A stretch of DNA of 64,000 nt from Chryseobacterium sp. ERMR1:04 (GCF_001297705.1 NZ_LIRF01000007.1:62001-126000), one strand, 5' to 3'. Counted from the first letter of the stretch, positions 27,237 to 35,789 are shown. Translations and numbers: made by a program. Notes: generated by a model not told the origin, from the sequence alone.

Positions 27237-28448
27237 CTATTTTAATAATTCAAAAATTTCTTCTTTCTGAGCCTCTATAGAAAATGGAAAAATAGCTTTT
27301 TCAGAATTGTTGTGTAAAGTATTCCAGGTTGATTCATTAGTGCAGATTTCAATGATGTTATCTGCAAATTTTTGATAGTCTTCATTCCCTGATATCAAAG
27401 CTGTTATTCCATCCTCTAAAAACATTCCTTCTGCTCCTATATCGGTAGTTAATACGGGAAGGGTATATTCTAAAGCTTGACCTATTTTACCTTTTACACC
27501 GGCGCCAAATCTTAAAGGTGAAACCGATGCAAAACATTTTTCATAGTAAGGTATAATATTCTCTACAAAACCAGCAATTTCAAACCTGTCAGAATTCAGC
27601 TTTTTAATAGCTTCGGAAGCTTCTGACCCAATTATAGTGATTTTTAAATCTGGTAAAACCTTCCAAACTAGAGGCATAATATTGTTGTGTAAAATTTCTA
27701 CAGCATCTACATTAGGATCATGTAAAAATGTACCAATAAAGAAAATTCCATTTCGTTTTTCGAAAGGAGGCATATCTGCAGGCTTTACTTTTAAATTATG
27801 AACATTACTCACGGTAAATAATTTTGATTTATCTACAAAAGCGGTCATAAACTCCTTTTCTTTGTCACTAATTACGGCAATTTTATCAGCTTGCTTACAA
27901 AGCTCAGTTTCAATATGTTTATAGTGAACTAATTCTTTCGCTCTGTTTTCATCGTACTTAATTTCAAGGCCTCTTTCCATTCTTAGATAATGAATATCAA
28001 CCATATCATAAATTATCTTTGCTTTAGGAGCTTCTTTTCTGAAAAAATTCAAATAATGTGCAAAAAGTTCTGGCCTGTGGCACCAAACAAAATCGAGCTT
28101 CGGTAAAAGCGTGTCAATGAAATGTTTCTTACCTTTCATTATACCATATTTACCGATAAATGGAGTATAAACAATTACATTATGCTCATTTAAATTTTTA
28201 ATATACTTTTTTGATTCTACTTTTGGAATTGTTTTTCTCCAATCCATAAGATAGACATTGTAATGTTTTGCCAAGAATTTTGCTACTTCCGTAATTCTGT
28301 TAGATGCAGAATCTTTATCAAAGGTAGGAATCTGGCTGTCTACAATAAGTACATTCTTCTTATTTTCATCAGGAATAATAATTTTCTCTGATAAAGGATA
28401 ATGGTTTTTTAGATATATATAATTCTTTATTTTTCTTTTGATACCCAT
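27237..28448 (-). CDS. Glycosyltransferase, GT4-like (GT-B), 403 aa
   Basis: The N-terminal half starts with a basic segment and KNVLIVDSQIPTFDKDSASN, an opening seen in GT4-like enzymes found downstream of GT2 modules. The C-terminal half has FFIGTFLHDPNVDAVEILHN, LKITIIGSEASEAI, IAGFVENIIPYYEKC and SVSPLRFGAGVKGKIGQALE with LTTDIGAEGM, the donor-site loop of this subgroup. Last gene of the minus operon, 5 bp after the previous stop, and it converges on the plus operon with only 10 bp between stops. Confidence 0.87.
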   Translation of the reverse strand: MGIKRKIKNYIYLKNHYPLSEKIIIPDENKKNVLIVDSQIPTFDKDSASNRITEVAKFLAKHYNVYLMDWRKTIPKVESKKYIKNLNEHNVIVYTPFIGKYGIMKGKKHFIDTLLPKLDFVWCHRPELFAHYLNFFRKEAPKAKIIYDMVDIHYLRMERGLEIKYDENRAKELVHYKHIETELCKQADKIAVISDKEKEFMTAFVDKSKLFTVSNVHNLKVKPADMPPFEKRNGIFFIGTFLHDPNVDAVEILHNNIMPLVWKVLPDLKITIIGSEASEAIKKLNSDRFEIAGFVENIIPYYEKCFASVSPLRFGAGVKGKIGQALEYTLPVLTTDIGAEGMFLEDGITALISGNEDYQKFADNIIEICTNESTWNTLHNNSEKAIFPFSIEAQKEEIFELLK

Positions 28449-28453
28449 ACTTT

Positions 28454-29401
28454 TTATAATTTGAATATTTTCTTTGTGAAATTCTTTACATTATATTGAT
28501 TAATAATATTTTGTGAAATTTCCACATATTTTAGTTCAAGGAAATTTTTAATTTCCTCAGGTTTTAAATGATTACTGTCTACTACTAATATATTGTTTGG
28601 ATGGTAAAAATCATAATCTTTGACTGCAATATTAGTTGTTATTAATTTTTTTCTATATCCTAAACTTTCAAAAGTTCTGAAAGACAATCCTTTTTGATCT
28701 TGTCTTTGAATATCTATCATTGCTTTAGACTGAGAAATAAGCTTTTTTGTTTCTTGGAGTGAAAGATATTCTGTGGTTGAAATTAGATGCGGATATGTTA
28801 ATTTTTCAAACCAGAATAATACAAAATAAATAGTAAAACCATTATTAAATAAATCTGTTGAAACTTTATCAATTTCATCAATTCTGGAATCATAAGATGA
28901 AACGTTGAAAATATCAAATTTTATTTCTTCGGATTCTAATGTTTCATCATATATGAAATTAGATGTTTCAATAAAATTATATTGTTTTATATCTTCTTTT
29001 TCATAAGAATAGACTTCGTTAAAAAAATGAGCGATCTCGAGTTGTCTTGGATATTTTTTACAGCTATCGTACAAATATGCAATGAAAATTTTCGAATTTT
29101 GCTTTAATTCCTTTAATAAAGAAACGTCAAGGAGATCAGGTCTGATAACAAAAATAATATCTTGTTTCTCTGAAATTTGCTTTAAAACTTGTTGATTGAA
29201 ATATATTTTTTTGATATTCCTTCCAAATAGTTTAGTGACTCCATTCCATATTTTTACTAATTTATTTGGATAGGTGTATTTTATAGAATCGGTCTTAATA
29301 TCTGTAACAGTTATATTGGGATTGTTTTGTAGTTCTTTCACAACAAAATCAATATAGCCATACGCAAAAGGATAAATTAATGTAATTTTCTTCGACGCCA
29401 T
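28454..29401 (-). CDS. Divergent glycosyltransferase-like protein, 315 aa
   Basis: No standard GT signature, but the C-terminal third (KAMIDIQRQDQKGLSFRTFE, then KKLITTNIAVKDYDFYHPNN) has the GT-B donor-site look: an acidic strand, a G-L-S-[FR]-R-x-[FE]-E turn and a T-[TD]-N strand. It shares these motifs, and a YLYDS segment at about residue 111, with the 326-aa protein two genes upstream, so the two are paralogues. It overlaps the preceding stop by one base. Probably a sugar transferase of the surface-glycan pathway; this is inference from motif shape and context. Confidence 0.65.
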   Translation of the reverse strand: MASKKITLIYPFAYGYIDFVVKELQNNPNITVTDIKTDSIKYTYPNKLVKIWNGVTKLFGRNIKKIYFNQQVLKQISEKQDIIFVIRPDLLDVSLLKELKQNSKIFIAYLYDSCKKYPRQLEIAHFFNEVYSYEKEDIKQYNFIETSNFIYDETLESEEIKFDIFNVSSYDSRIDEIDKVSTDLFNNGFTIYFVLFWFEKLTYPHLISTTEYLSLQETKKLISQSKAMIDIQRQDQKGLSFRTFESLGYRKKLITTNIAVKDYDFYHPNNILVVDSNHLKPEEIKNFLELKYVEISQNIINQYNVKNFTKKIFKL

Positions 29402-30387
29402 TATTTAAATATTTCTTTCAGTTTTTCAATAAATGCTATTTCTTCATTTAAAACCATTTTTTTATAAGTTGTAAATTCAGAAATGTGGTTAGGATAATTT
29501 TCCAAAACATTTTTTATTTTAGAAATTATTTCAGGAATTTTATTCTCACTAAAATTGAATTTATAGGCTTCAGGAATCATCAGGTCTTCATAAAAAGCAG
29601 AAGATCCATTTTTTCCTGAAACAATGCAACAGTCTTGTGATACAGCTTCTCGTAACATCTTATCTCTTCCTGGGTTTTCACCAAAATCTACATAAAGTAG
29701 AGATTTAGCCATTAGATCTTTAATCTGATCAGCATTCATATTTTGGATAGGAATCCAATTGAGTTCTGGTGAGCTTTTAATTAACTGAGAAATTTCTTTT
29801 TTACCCTTTCGAGGATTGTAAAGTATATTTTTATTTGTAAGATCTTTGTGGATTGTATCCTTATTTACTAGAAAGCTAGGATTAATATAATCACAAACAA
29901 AATCTATTTGATTTTCGGGAATGCCGTGATTTTTAATATAAACGGAAGACCTATAAGATTGTGCCCATTGAAATACATTAGGTAAATGTTCAAAATGATA
30001 TTCTTTATCTTTTTGTTGGTAGAATAATTTTGTAAAAATCCCCTGCCTTTTTATTCTATGATCCATTAATATTTTATAAAAATCAACACTTAACCACCAT
30101 ATCACTTTTTGGCTTTTAGGATATTCTTTTACTAAAAAAGTCATGGATTCCGGAATGATTAAAATGTTTTCTGCTTTGTCTTCAATAATATCAATTTCAT
30201 TTGTCTTATAAACATTATAATTTTCAGGTTTGGCATTTTTTCTTTTAGGAAGGTAATGCATAAAGACATTCTTAACCTCAAGATGATATAATTTATCAGC
30301 TAATTGATGCAATGCTTCCGGACCGCCGGTAACGCTATTAGGAGGGCAAAATATGATGATTTTAGATTGGTTTGTATATGTAATCAT
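29401..30387 (-). CDS. Putative glycosyltransferase, GT-B-like, 328 aa
   Basis: It opens with SKIIIFCPPNSVTGGPEALH, a Rossmann strand and glycine-rich turn like the acceptor half of GT-B enzymes. The second half has NKNILYNPRKGKKEISQLIK, LNWIPIQNMNADQIKDLMA and SLLYVDFGENPGRDKMLREA, then CCIVSGKNGSSAFYEDLMIP. The D-F-G-x-N-P-G-R-D-x-x-x-R-E-A motif stands at the position where GT4 enzymes have E-x7-E. A glycan-synthesis role is likely; the precise family is unknown to me. Tight operon: 23 bp after the upstream gene, one-base overlap with the next. Confidence 0.6.
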   Translation of the reverse strand: MITYTNQSKIIIFCPPNSVTGGPEALHQLADKLYHLEVKNVFMHYLPKRKNAKPENYNVYKTNEIDIIEDKAENILIIPESMTFLVKEYPKSQKVIWWLSVDFYKILMDHRIKRQGIFTKLFYQQKDKEYHFEHLPNVFQWAQSYRSSVYIKNHGIPENQIDFVCDYINPSFLVNKDTIHKDLTNKNILYNPRKGKKEISQLIKSSPELNWIPIQNMNADQIKDLMAKSLLYVDFGENPGRDKMLREAVSQDCCIVSGKNGSSAFYEDLMIPEAYKFNFSENKIPEIISKIKNVLENYPNHISEFTTYKKMVLNEEIAFIEKLKEIFK

Positions 30388-30410
30388 TAGTTTGTATTCA
30401 AAATAATTCT

Positions 30411-31391
30411 TTATTTTAATTGGAAAACCCTTTCTACCCAGTGATCAAGGGTGTAGTAATTATAAATATCCTCAGGGATTTTTTCATAAGGTGATTCAAA
30501 AAAAGACTTTTCAAGATTGCTACAAGTTTTGTTTAAAACCAAAATGTTATGAGGATTATAAAAGTCATAACTTTTAATAGCTTCATTATCAGTAATTATT
30601 TTTTTCTCTAAAGCTAGTGCTTCGAAGACTCTGAAGCTAAGTCCATATTGGTTTTCTCGCGTAAGATCTAATAAGGCTTTAGAATTTTTATAATATTTAG
30701 GAAGTTTTGCATGACATATTTTTTTAATACTAAAAATTATGTAAAGATTTTCTGGGATTTTAATAAGCATATTTTTTAATTGATGCTTCCATCCTTTTTT
30801 TCCTATAATAATTATCTGGAATTTTAAGCTAGATTCAATTAATTTTTTCGCGAGTAATTTGATATAGGAAACTCTTTTGTTATCGTAAGATGTTATATAG
30901 AAGAGATCCATTTCAGGATTCTGTGTTTCGTATGAGACATGCGAAAGATAAATATAATTGGTGAGTTTTTCAAAATCGTGTACTCCAACATCTGCTGTGT
31001 CAAATGAGAAAATTTTATCAAAAAGTTTTAATTTTTCTGCTTCTACAGGAAATCTGTCTAGACTGTCATACAGATAAGTGATTAGTCTATCCGTATGCTT
31101 TTTTATATTTTCTAATGTAGATAAATCAAATGCATCGGGATTCAATACTAGAATCTGATCCTGATGACCTAAATCATCTAATGAGCTTAGAACAAATTTT
31201 TGTCTTTTTTCAGTTTTTAAATTTTTATTAAGAAAAATTTTGCTTACTGCATTTGTTGCTCTTTCACTAAAATTAGAATGCGTTACATCTGCTATTTTAA
31301 TGTGGTGAGCATCAATGTTTTTAGAACATAATGTCTTTACTATATGCTCGTCATACCCCCAAAAATCGAAACTTATAACACAAATCTTCAT
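30411..31391 (-). CDS. Divergent glycosyltransferase-like protein, 326 aa (paralogue of the 315-aa protein)
   Basis: Its C-terminal third (KALLDLTRENQYGLSFRVFE, ALALEKKIITDNEAIKSYDF, YNPHNILVL) matches the same region of the 315-aa protein two genes on, and a YLYDSLDRFP segment lies at about residue 107. The N-terminus MKICVISFDFWGYDEHIVKT is a Rossmann-type opening. The pair flanks the 328-aa transferase, which suggests two related sugar additions around a different one. Family assignment by motif shape only. Four bp separate it from the gene before. Confidence 0.65.
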   Translation of the reverse strand: MKICVISFDFWGYDEHIVKTLCSKNIDAHHIKIADVTHSNFSERATNAVSKIFLNKNLKTEKRQKFVLSSLDDLGHQDQILVLNPDAFDLSTLENIKKHTDRLITYLYDSLDRFPVEAEKLKLFDKIFSFDTADVGVHDFEKLTNYIYLSHVSYETQNPEMDLFYITSYDNKRVSYIKLLAKKLIESSLKFQIIIIGKKGWKHQLKNMLIKIPENLYIIFSIKKICHAKLPKYYKNSKALLDLTRENQYGLSFRVFEALALEKKIITDNEAIKSYDFYNPHNILVLNKTCSNLEKSFFESPYEKIPEDIYNYYTLDHWVERVFQLK

Positions 31392-31395
31392 TCAA

Positions 31396-32157
31396 TTAAT
31401 TTTGTACATTCTTTAATGATTCATATGTTTTAAATACACTTAGTGATTGTAAATATGAAAGTTGATAGCCTTCTTTACCATCTAGTATACCTAGTCTCAA
31501 AATGTATGCCTTAAAAAACTTGAATAGGGTTTTAGAGTATTGAGTTAACAGATTAAATTGTTTGCCTTTTGCTGATAATTCTTGTCCTTTTAAAACTCCA
31601 TAATGAATCATCTTCTTTTTATAAGACTCATAATCATTAACGGAAAAATGTAAGAGTTTATTTTTTAGCTCTCCTATTGTTCCTTCTACTTTTAGAGTTT
31701 CGTGGACTTTTTTATCAGAAATATATCTTGATTTTGATTTTCTGAAGAGTCTAAAATTCTTATCAGTCTGTGTTCCGGAATAGTGTATAGGTTTTCCTGC
31801 AAAAAAGAATTTTCTGTAAAAATAATAGGCATCTTTCTTATCTGTTTTATTTAACTCTTCAATAATTTCTTGGCGAAGCTCAGGTGTTATTCTCTCGTCA
31901 CCGTCAAGAAATAGAATCCAATCATTTTTTGCATTGTCTATGGTTAGATTTCTTTGTTTCGTGAAATCTTCAAATGTATTCTGAATAATTTTTACATTTG
32001 AAAATGTTTGAGCAATTTCCAATGTTTTATCAGTACTAAATGAATCAACTATTACAATTTCGTCACAAAAATCAAAACATTCGAGTACTTCTCGAATGTT
32101 TTTTTCTTCGTTATAAGTTATCATTAAGCCACTTACTTTTTCAGTGAGTTCAGGCAT
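31396..32157 (-). CDS. Glycosyltransferase family 2 (WaaE/KdtX-like), 253 aa
   Basis: GT-A fold with VSGLMITYNEEKNIREVLEC, CDEIVIVDSFSTDKTLEIA, the Q-R-N motif FEDFTKQRNLTIDNAKNDWI, the DxD-type motif FLDGDERITPEL, and the acceptor segment RKSKSRYISDKKVHE. This pattern is that of the LPS-core glucosyltransferase WaaE/KdtX group, common in Bacteroidota lipooligosaccharide synthesis. It follows rocD after only 2 bp, so both are likely on one mRNA. Confidence 0.9.
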   Translation of the reverse strand: MPELTEKVSGLMITYNEEKNIREVLECFDFCDEIVIVDSFSTDKTLEIAQTFSNVKIIQNTFEDFTKQRNLTIDNAKNDWILFLDGDERITPELRQEIIEELNKTDKKDAYYFYRKFFFAGKPIHYSGTQTDKNFRLFRKSKSRYISDKKVHETLKVEGTIGELKNKLLHFSVNDYESYKKKMIHYGVLKGQELSAKGKQFNLLTQYSKTLFKFFKAYILRLGILDGKEGYQLSYLQSLSVFKTYESLKNVQN

Positions 32158-32159
32158 AT

Positions 32160-33410
32160 TTATTTCTTGAAGTCTAAAATTGTTTTCTCAATAATTTTCA
32201 CACAATCCAGTAATTGCTCTTCTGTGATTACCAATGGTGGTGCCAGTCTAATGATATTACCATGAGTAGGCTTAGCAAGCAATCCGTTTTCTTTTAATTG
32301 TAAACAAAGATTCCATGCAGTAGAACTATCCGGAGTATCATTGATTAGAATTGCATTTAATAAGCCTTTTCCTCTTACTTTCGTAATCAAATCAGATTTT
32401 TCAATCAATTTCTCAATTTCACTTCTGAATAACTGACCTAATTCTTCAGCTCTTTCAGATAGTTTTTCATCTGCAACAACATCTAAAGCGGCAATGGCAA
32501 CGGCACAAGCAATAGGATTTCCTCCAAATGTAGAACCGTGTTGTCCAGGTTTGATAACATTCATGATCTCATTATTCGCTAAAACAGCTGAAACAGGATA
32601 CATTCCTCCAGACAGTGCTTTTCCTAGGATTAAAATGTCTGGTTGTACATCTTCGTGATGGCAAGCAATTAATTTTCCTGTTCTTGCAATACCCGTCTGA
32701 ACTTCATCAGCGATAAAAAGAACATTGTGTTTTTTACAAAGCTCAGAAGCATCTTTTAAGAAATTCTCGTCCGGAACATACACTCCAGCTTCACCTTGAA
32801 TTGGCTCAACCAAAAATGCAGCAATATTTTGAGCATCTTGAGTTAAAATCTCTTCTAAGGCTTTAATATCATTGTAAGGAATTTTTATAAATCCTGGTGT
32901 AAAAGGACCGTAATTCTGATTCGCATCAGGATCATTTGAGAAAGAAACAATCGTTGTTGTTCTTCCATGGAAATTATTTTCACAAACCACTATTTTTGCT
33001 GCGTTTTCTGAAATTCCTTTTACTTCGTAACTCCATTTTCTTGCTAATTTTACCGCAGTTTCTACAGCTTCTGCTCCAGAATTCATCGGTAAAACTTTAT
33101 CAAAACCGAATAGAGTAGTGATCTTCTCTTCGTACTCTCCTAAATTAGAATTGTAAAAAGCTCTTGAGGTCAAAGCTAATTTCTTAGCTTGATTTACTAA
33201 AGCCTCCACAATTTTTGGGTGAGAGTGCCCTTGGTTAACAGCAGAATAAGCGGAAAGGAAATCATAATACCTTTTGCCTTCTACATCCCAAACGAAAACG
33301 CCTTCTCCTTTGTCTAAAACGACTGGTAGAGGGTGATAATTGTGTGCTCCATGTTTGTCTTCAAGGTCAATAAAATATTGCGAGTTTTTTGCTGTTTCTA
33401 CTGTTGACAT
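32160..33410 (-). CDS. rocD: Ornithine--oxo-acid aminotransferase
   Basis: PLP-dependent class III aminotransferase turning ornithine and 2-oxoglutarate into glutamate semialdehyde and glutamate. 416 aa, full length. Seen: [56 protein letters not shown], the pre-lysine Asp in [16 protein letters not shown], the PLP lysine in [16 protein letters not shown] and [18 protein letters not shown]. The start is supported by a -7 box TAACTTTG at 33428-33435. Unusually it heads an operon whose remaining genes are all glycosyltransferase-like. Confidence 0.96.
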   Translation of the reverse strand: MSTVETAKNSQYFIDLEDKHGAHNYHPLPVVLDKGEGVFVWDVEGKRYYDFLSAYSAVNQGHSHPKIVEALVNQAKKLALTSRAFYNSNLGEYEEKITTLFGFDKVLPMNSGAEAVETAVKLARKWSYEVKGISENAAKIVVCENNFHGRTTTIVSFSNDPDANQNYGPFTPGFIKIPYNDIKALEEILTQDAQNIAAFLVEPIQGEAGVYVPDENFLKDASELCKKHNVLFIADEVQTGIARTGKLIACHHEDVQPDILILGKALSGGMYPVSAVLANNEIMNVIKPGQHGSTFGGNPIACAVAIAALDVVADEKLSERAEELGQLFRSEIEKLIEKSDLITKVRGKGLLNAILINDTPDSSTAWNLCLQLKENGLLAKPTHGNIIRLAPPLVITEEQLLDCVKIIEKTILDFKK

Positions 33411-33427
33411 ATACTTTTGGTTTTGTA

Positions 33428-33435
33428 CAAAGTTA
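33428..33435 (-). promoter_or_regulatory. -7 promoter box (TAACTTTG) of rocD
   Basis: Minus-strand TAnnTTTG match 18 bp upstream of the rocD ATG. Upstream sequence, including a T-rich stretch with TTG 27 bp away, belongs to the direct repeat that recurs beyond the insertion sequence. Confidence 0.5.
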
Positions 33436-33439
33436 ATAA

Positions 33440-33476
33440 TTTAATATGAGAAGACATAAAAACAAAAACTGCCTCA
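33440..33476. repeat. Direct repeat copy A (upstream of rocD), flanking the MACPF/IS segment
   Basis: The 37-bp segment opens TTTAATATGAGAAGACATAA and ends AAAACTGCCTCA. It matches 35718-35750 with one mismatch and a 4-bp gap, same orientation. Here only the left arm of the hairpin in copy B is present. Confidence 0.8.
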
Positions 33477-33533
33477 TATTGATTCCATTTCTAATATTCT
33501 GATATATTTTAAAGATCTTTCTTTGAAAGAAAA

Positions 33534-33558
33534 AATCCGCCCTTGTATTAGGCGGAAT
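33534..33558 (-). terminator. Terminator of the MACPF gene
   Basis: Stem TCCGCC / GGCGGA with extra A-T pairs, 9-base loop, T-rich minus-strand exit, 30 bp past the stop at 33590. Confidence 0.7.
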
Positions 33559-33589
33559 GTTTTATGTAGAAATAATTTGTAAAATATTA

Positions 33590-34617
33590 TCACTTATCTA
33601 AAGTTACTTGATTTTCAGTAAGATATTGATCAATGTATAATTTTAATTGAGACTTTTTTGACGGATCTTTTATTAAATCATAAATTAATATTAATCCATT
33701 AGCTCCAAAATCTACTAAAACAGAATTATCTTTATTAGAAGTACTTTGCCAATCTGAAATATTAATTTTTGGTGGGTTTTGATCAAGGTTAAGTAAATTA
33801 GCAAAACCTTTTGATTTGTCACCTCCTCTTGTTTTATAATATAGTTTTTTAGCATAATTTTTAGAAGCCTCCTGTATGTCTGTATCATTTGATATACTTG
33901 AGTTAAGTGCGTTTACAGCAGTTCTTATACCTGCTCTAGCAGCACTTTGACGATCTTGGTTTGTGGTTTGAGCTTGAAAAAGGATATCTATTTTAGCACC
34001 GGTATAAATATCTACTGTAACGTGTGTACCGTAATCATGTACTATTTGCTCTGGTGTTTTGAATTGTAAATCCTTCAAAAAATCTTGAGTTAAGTAGTTA
34101 CTAAGCATATCTGTTGTAGCATTGAATCTAAATCTTTTTTGCTTAATTAATAGATTGTAACTTCCATAAATATATCTATGATCAAAAAGATTAGGATGGT
34201 TTGTGATTGCTGAACTGAATGGATTTGATATTGTTTTTCCATAAAGTTGCTGTTGATCTGTTATACTCACTTTTTTTGATATCATTTTTGAAAAAGCTAC
34301 CGCATCCTCACCGTATTCATCTGAATATTCTTGAGATAATGTATTTTCATCAACTAATCTTGCACTTTGTTCTATTTTAAATTGATCAATGTCAATGACT
34401 TTAAGGCCTATAGAGTTAGAATTTGCATATTCTCCATTAGCATTATAGCTGTATCCTAGAGTATTATATATTCCAAACTCTTTATTGTCTTCAGGTAATA
34501 TTGGATTCTCATTTACTGATTTTTCGACTCCTGCTTCAATCGCAATTTCATCACTTGAACATGATGACGTGGATACCATTAGTAAAGTGCTTATGCATAA
34601 TAGAATTTTTTTTTCAT
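33590..34617 (-). CDS. MACPF/perforin-domain lipoprotein with start-proximal poly-A frameshift
   Basis: The main frame (34579-33590, 329 aa) carries the MACPF signature YGTHVTVDIYTGA (YGTH at residues 183-186) with the upstream pattern of KTPEQIVHDYGTH. It begins inside what looks like the end of a signal peptide (MVSTSSCSSDE). The only plausible full start is ATG 34617, which is followed by exactly nine A residues (34606-34614) and then runs out of frame to a stop. With ten As the product would begin MKKKILLCISTLLMVSTSSC, a complete lipoprotein signal with Cys20, fused in frame to the MACPF body. So it is phase variable, rescued by slippage, a recent mutant, or a sequencing error. MACPF proteins form membrane pores; in Bacteroidales some are secreted antibacterial toxins. 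Confidence 0.8.
34606..34614 (-). repeat. Homopolymer tract A9 directly after the MACPF start codon
   Basis: Nine consecutive T on the plus strand (A on the coding strand), positioned between ATG 34617 and codon 5. A change of +1 restores one continuous lipoprotein-MACPF frame. Confidence 0.85.
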
Positions 34618-34721
34618 AATTTTATGTAAATATTTTATTAAAATAATATTAAATCAAAAATTTGGGAAATAATATGAAGTGATAAAAGTTATGTTTTATT
34701 AATTAATGATTTTTGGCTTCT

Positions 34722-34729
34722 ATAAATTT
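34722..34729. repeat. Target-site duplication, left copy (ATAAATTT)
   Basis: An identical 8-mer lies at 35713-35720, just outside the opposite end of the insertion sequence. Eight-bp duplications are usual for IS1595/ISXO2-type elements. Confidence 0.7.
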
Positions 34730-35712
34730 TATGTATACCCGTTTTTTGTCATTCCGCAGTAATATTAGCAATAATGAGCCTTTCGAAGATTTTATCTCCA
34801 AAATATCTTCGATTTAGTTTGTATATAAATTCGTTGAGATACAGTTGAAGATACTTTCTTTTGATTTTATGATAATTTCCCAATAGATTTCTTTTTGCGT
34901 TACTAATGGTAATATGAACCCATTTTAAGGTTTCATTAGTGGTTTGTTTATCTGATTTTTCTGTAATGTGAAGTTCTACAAAATCCGAAATATCAACGTA
35001 CGATGTACTTTTATAGGTAAAAACAATGCTTTGATTATCAATCGATTCTTTTACCGTTTCTGTGATTTCTAAAGAAAGATGCGTTTCTAAAACTTTAGCC
35101 TTAAAATATCTACAAGATTTAAATTTTTCACCTGTTTCCAGATTTTCTAATGGGATAGATTCAGCCATTACAGCTACATTTTGTTTGCCTACAGCACCTT
35201 TTTCACGAACGCCTTTCTCTTGCTCTATCTTGCTGGATTCTACTGTAAAATAGGCTTCGTCAAACTCAATCATACCTTCCAAAGTGTATTTTTCGTCGCG
35301 TGCTCCCATTGCTTTTCGCAATTTATGAACCATTGCCCAAACAGGCTCATAGCGATTCAAACCCAATTGTTTCTGAATCTCTTTAGAAGAAAACCCTTTC
35401 TTAGTGACGCTCATCAGAAACATTGTTTTGTCCCAGATTAAAAATGAGAGATTGGAGTTCTGCATAATGGTACCGCTCTTCAAAGAAACCCTACTACGAC
35501 ATTTTTTGCATTCATAGCTCCATCTGCTTTTAATCCAAAAATGTTCCTGGTGGCCACATTTACACACGACCCCTATTTTATCTCTCTGAACCTTAAAATG
35601 AATTCTACAATCTTCCTCTGTACCAAAATCTGCTGTAAAACTAAATATATCCATATAACTAATTAGCGTTCAGGTAAATATAGTGAATTATGGCTAATTA
35701 CGGACATACATT
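34730..35712 (-). mobile_element. IS1595-family (ISXO2-like) insertion sequence, about 983 bp
   Basis: Bounded by imperfect terminal inverted repeats (left TATGTATACCCG, right read inward AATGTATGTCCG, 9 of 12 identical) and by the 8-bp target duplication ATAAATTT. One transposase gene fills the element. Both ends and the duplication are intact, which suggests a recent insertion. The element lies about 113 bp upstream of the MACPF start with its transposase pointing toward that gene, so IS transcription could read into it. Confidence 0.8.
34749..35654 (-). CDS. IS1595-family transposase, 301 aa
   Basis: N-terminal zinc ribbon with CxC..CxxC pairs (VVCKCGHQE, YECKKCRSR) and the S-G-T-I-M segment usual for this family. 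A helix-turn-helix follows (SSKEIQKQLGLNRYEPVWAM). The ISXO2-like DDE domain starts IEFDEAYFTVES, the first catalytic Asp in the D-E-x-Y-F context. Further acidic residues and an N/H near LKWVHITISNAKRNLLGNYH occupy the later catalytic positions. The end NEFIYKLNRRYFGDKIFERL is the usual family C-terminus. Full length, no frameshift, so the element may be active. Confidence 0.9.
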   Translation of the reverse strand: MDIFSFTADFGTEEDCRIHFKVQRDKIGVVCKCGHQEHFWIKSRWSYECKKCRSRVSLKSGTIMQNSNLSFLIWDKTMFLMSVTKKGFSSKEIQKQLGLNRYEPVWAMVHKLRKAMGARDEKYTLEGMIEFDEAYFTVESSKIEQEKGVREKGAVGKQNVAVMAESIPLENLETGEKFKSCRYFKAKVLETHLSLEITETVKESIDNQSIVFTYKSTSYVDISDFVELHITEKSDKQTTNETLKWVHITISNAKRNLLGNYHKIKRKYLQLYLNEFIYKLNRRYFGDKIFERLIIANITAE

Positions 35713-35720
35713 ATAAATTT
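35713..35720. repeat. Target-site duplication, right copy (ATAAATTT)
   Basis: Same 8-mer as 34722-34729. The last three bases overlap direct repeat copy B. Confidence 0.7.
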
Positions 35721-35750
35721 AATATGAGAAGAAATAAAAAAACTGCCTCA
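35718..35750. repeat. Direct repeat copy B (next to accC terminator)
   Basis: The 33-bp segment opens TTTAATATGAGAAGAAATAA and ends AAACTGCCTCA. Counterpart of 33440-33476. Here the CTGCCTCA half is completed by TGAGACAG to form the accC terminator, so this copy looks like the original. Confidence 0.8.
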
Positions 35751-35765
35751 AAATGAGACAGTTTT
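35739..35765 (-). terminator. Terminator of accBC
   Basis: Arms AAAACTG-C-CTCA / TGAG-A-CAGTTTT with a 3-base loop, 25 bp past the accC stop, T-rich on the minus strand. Confidence 0.75.
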
Positions 35766-35789
35766 CACAGTTTTTATTTTAAAATAATC

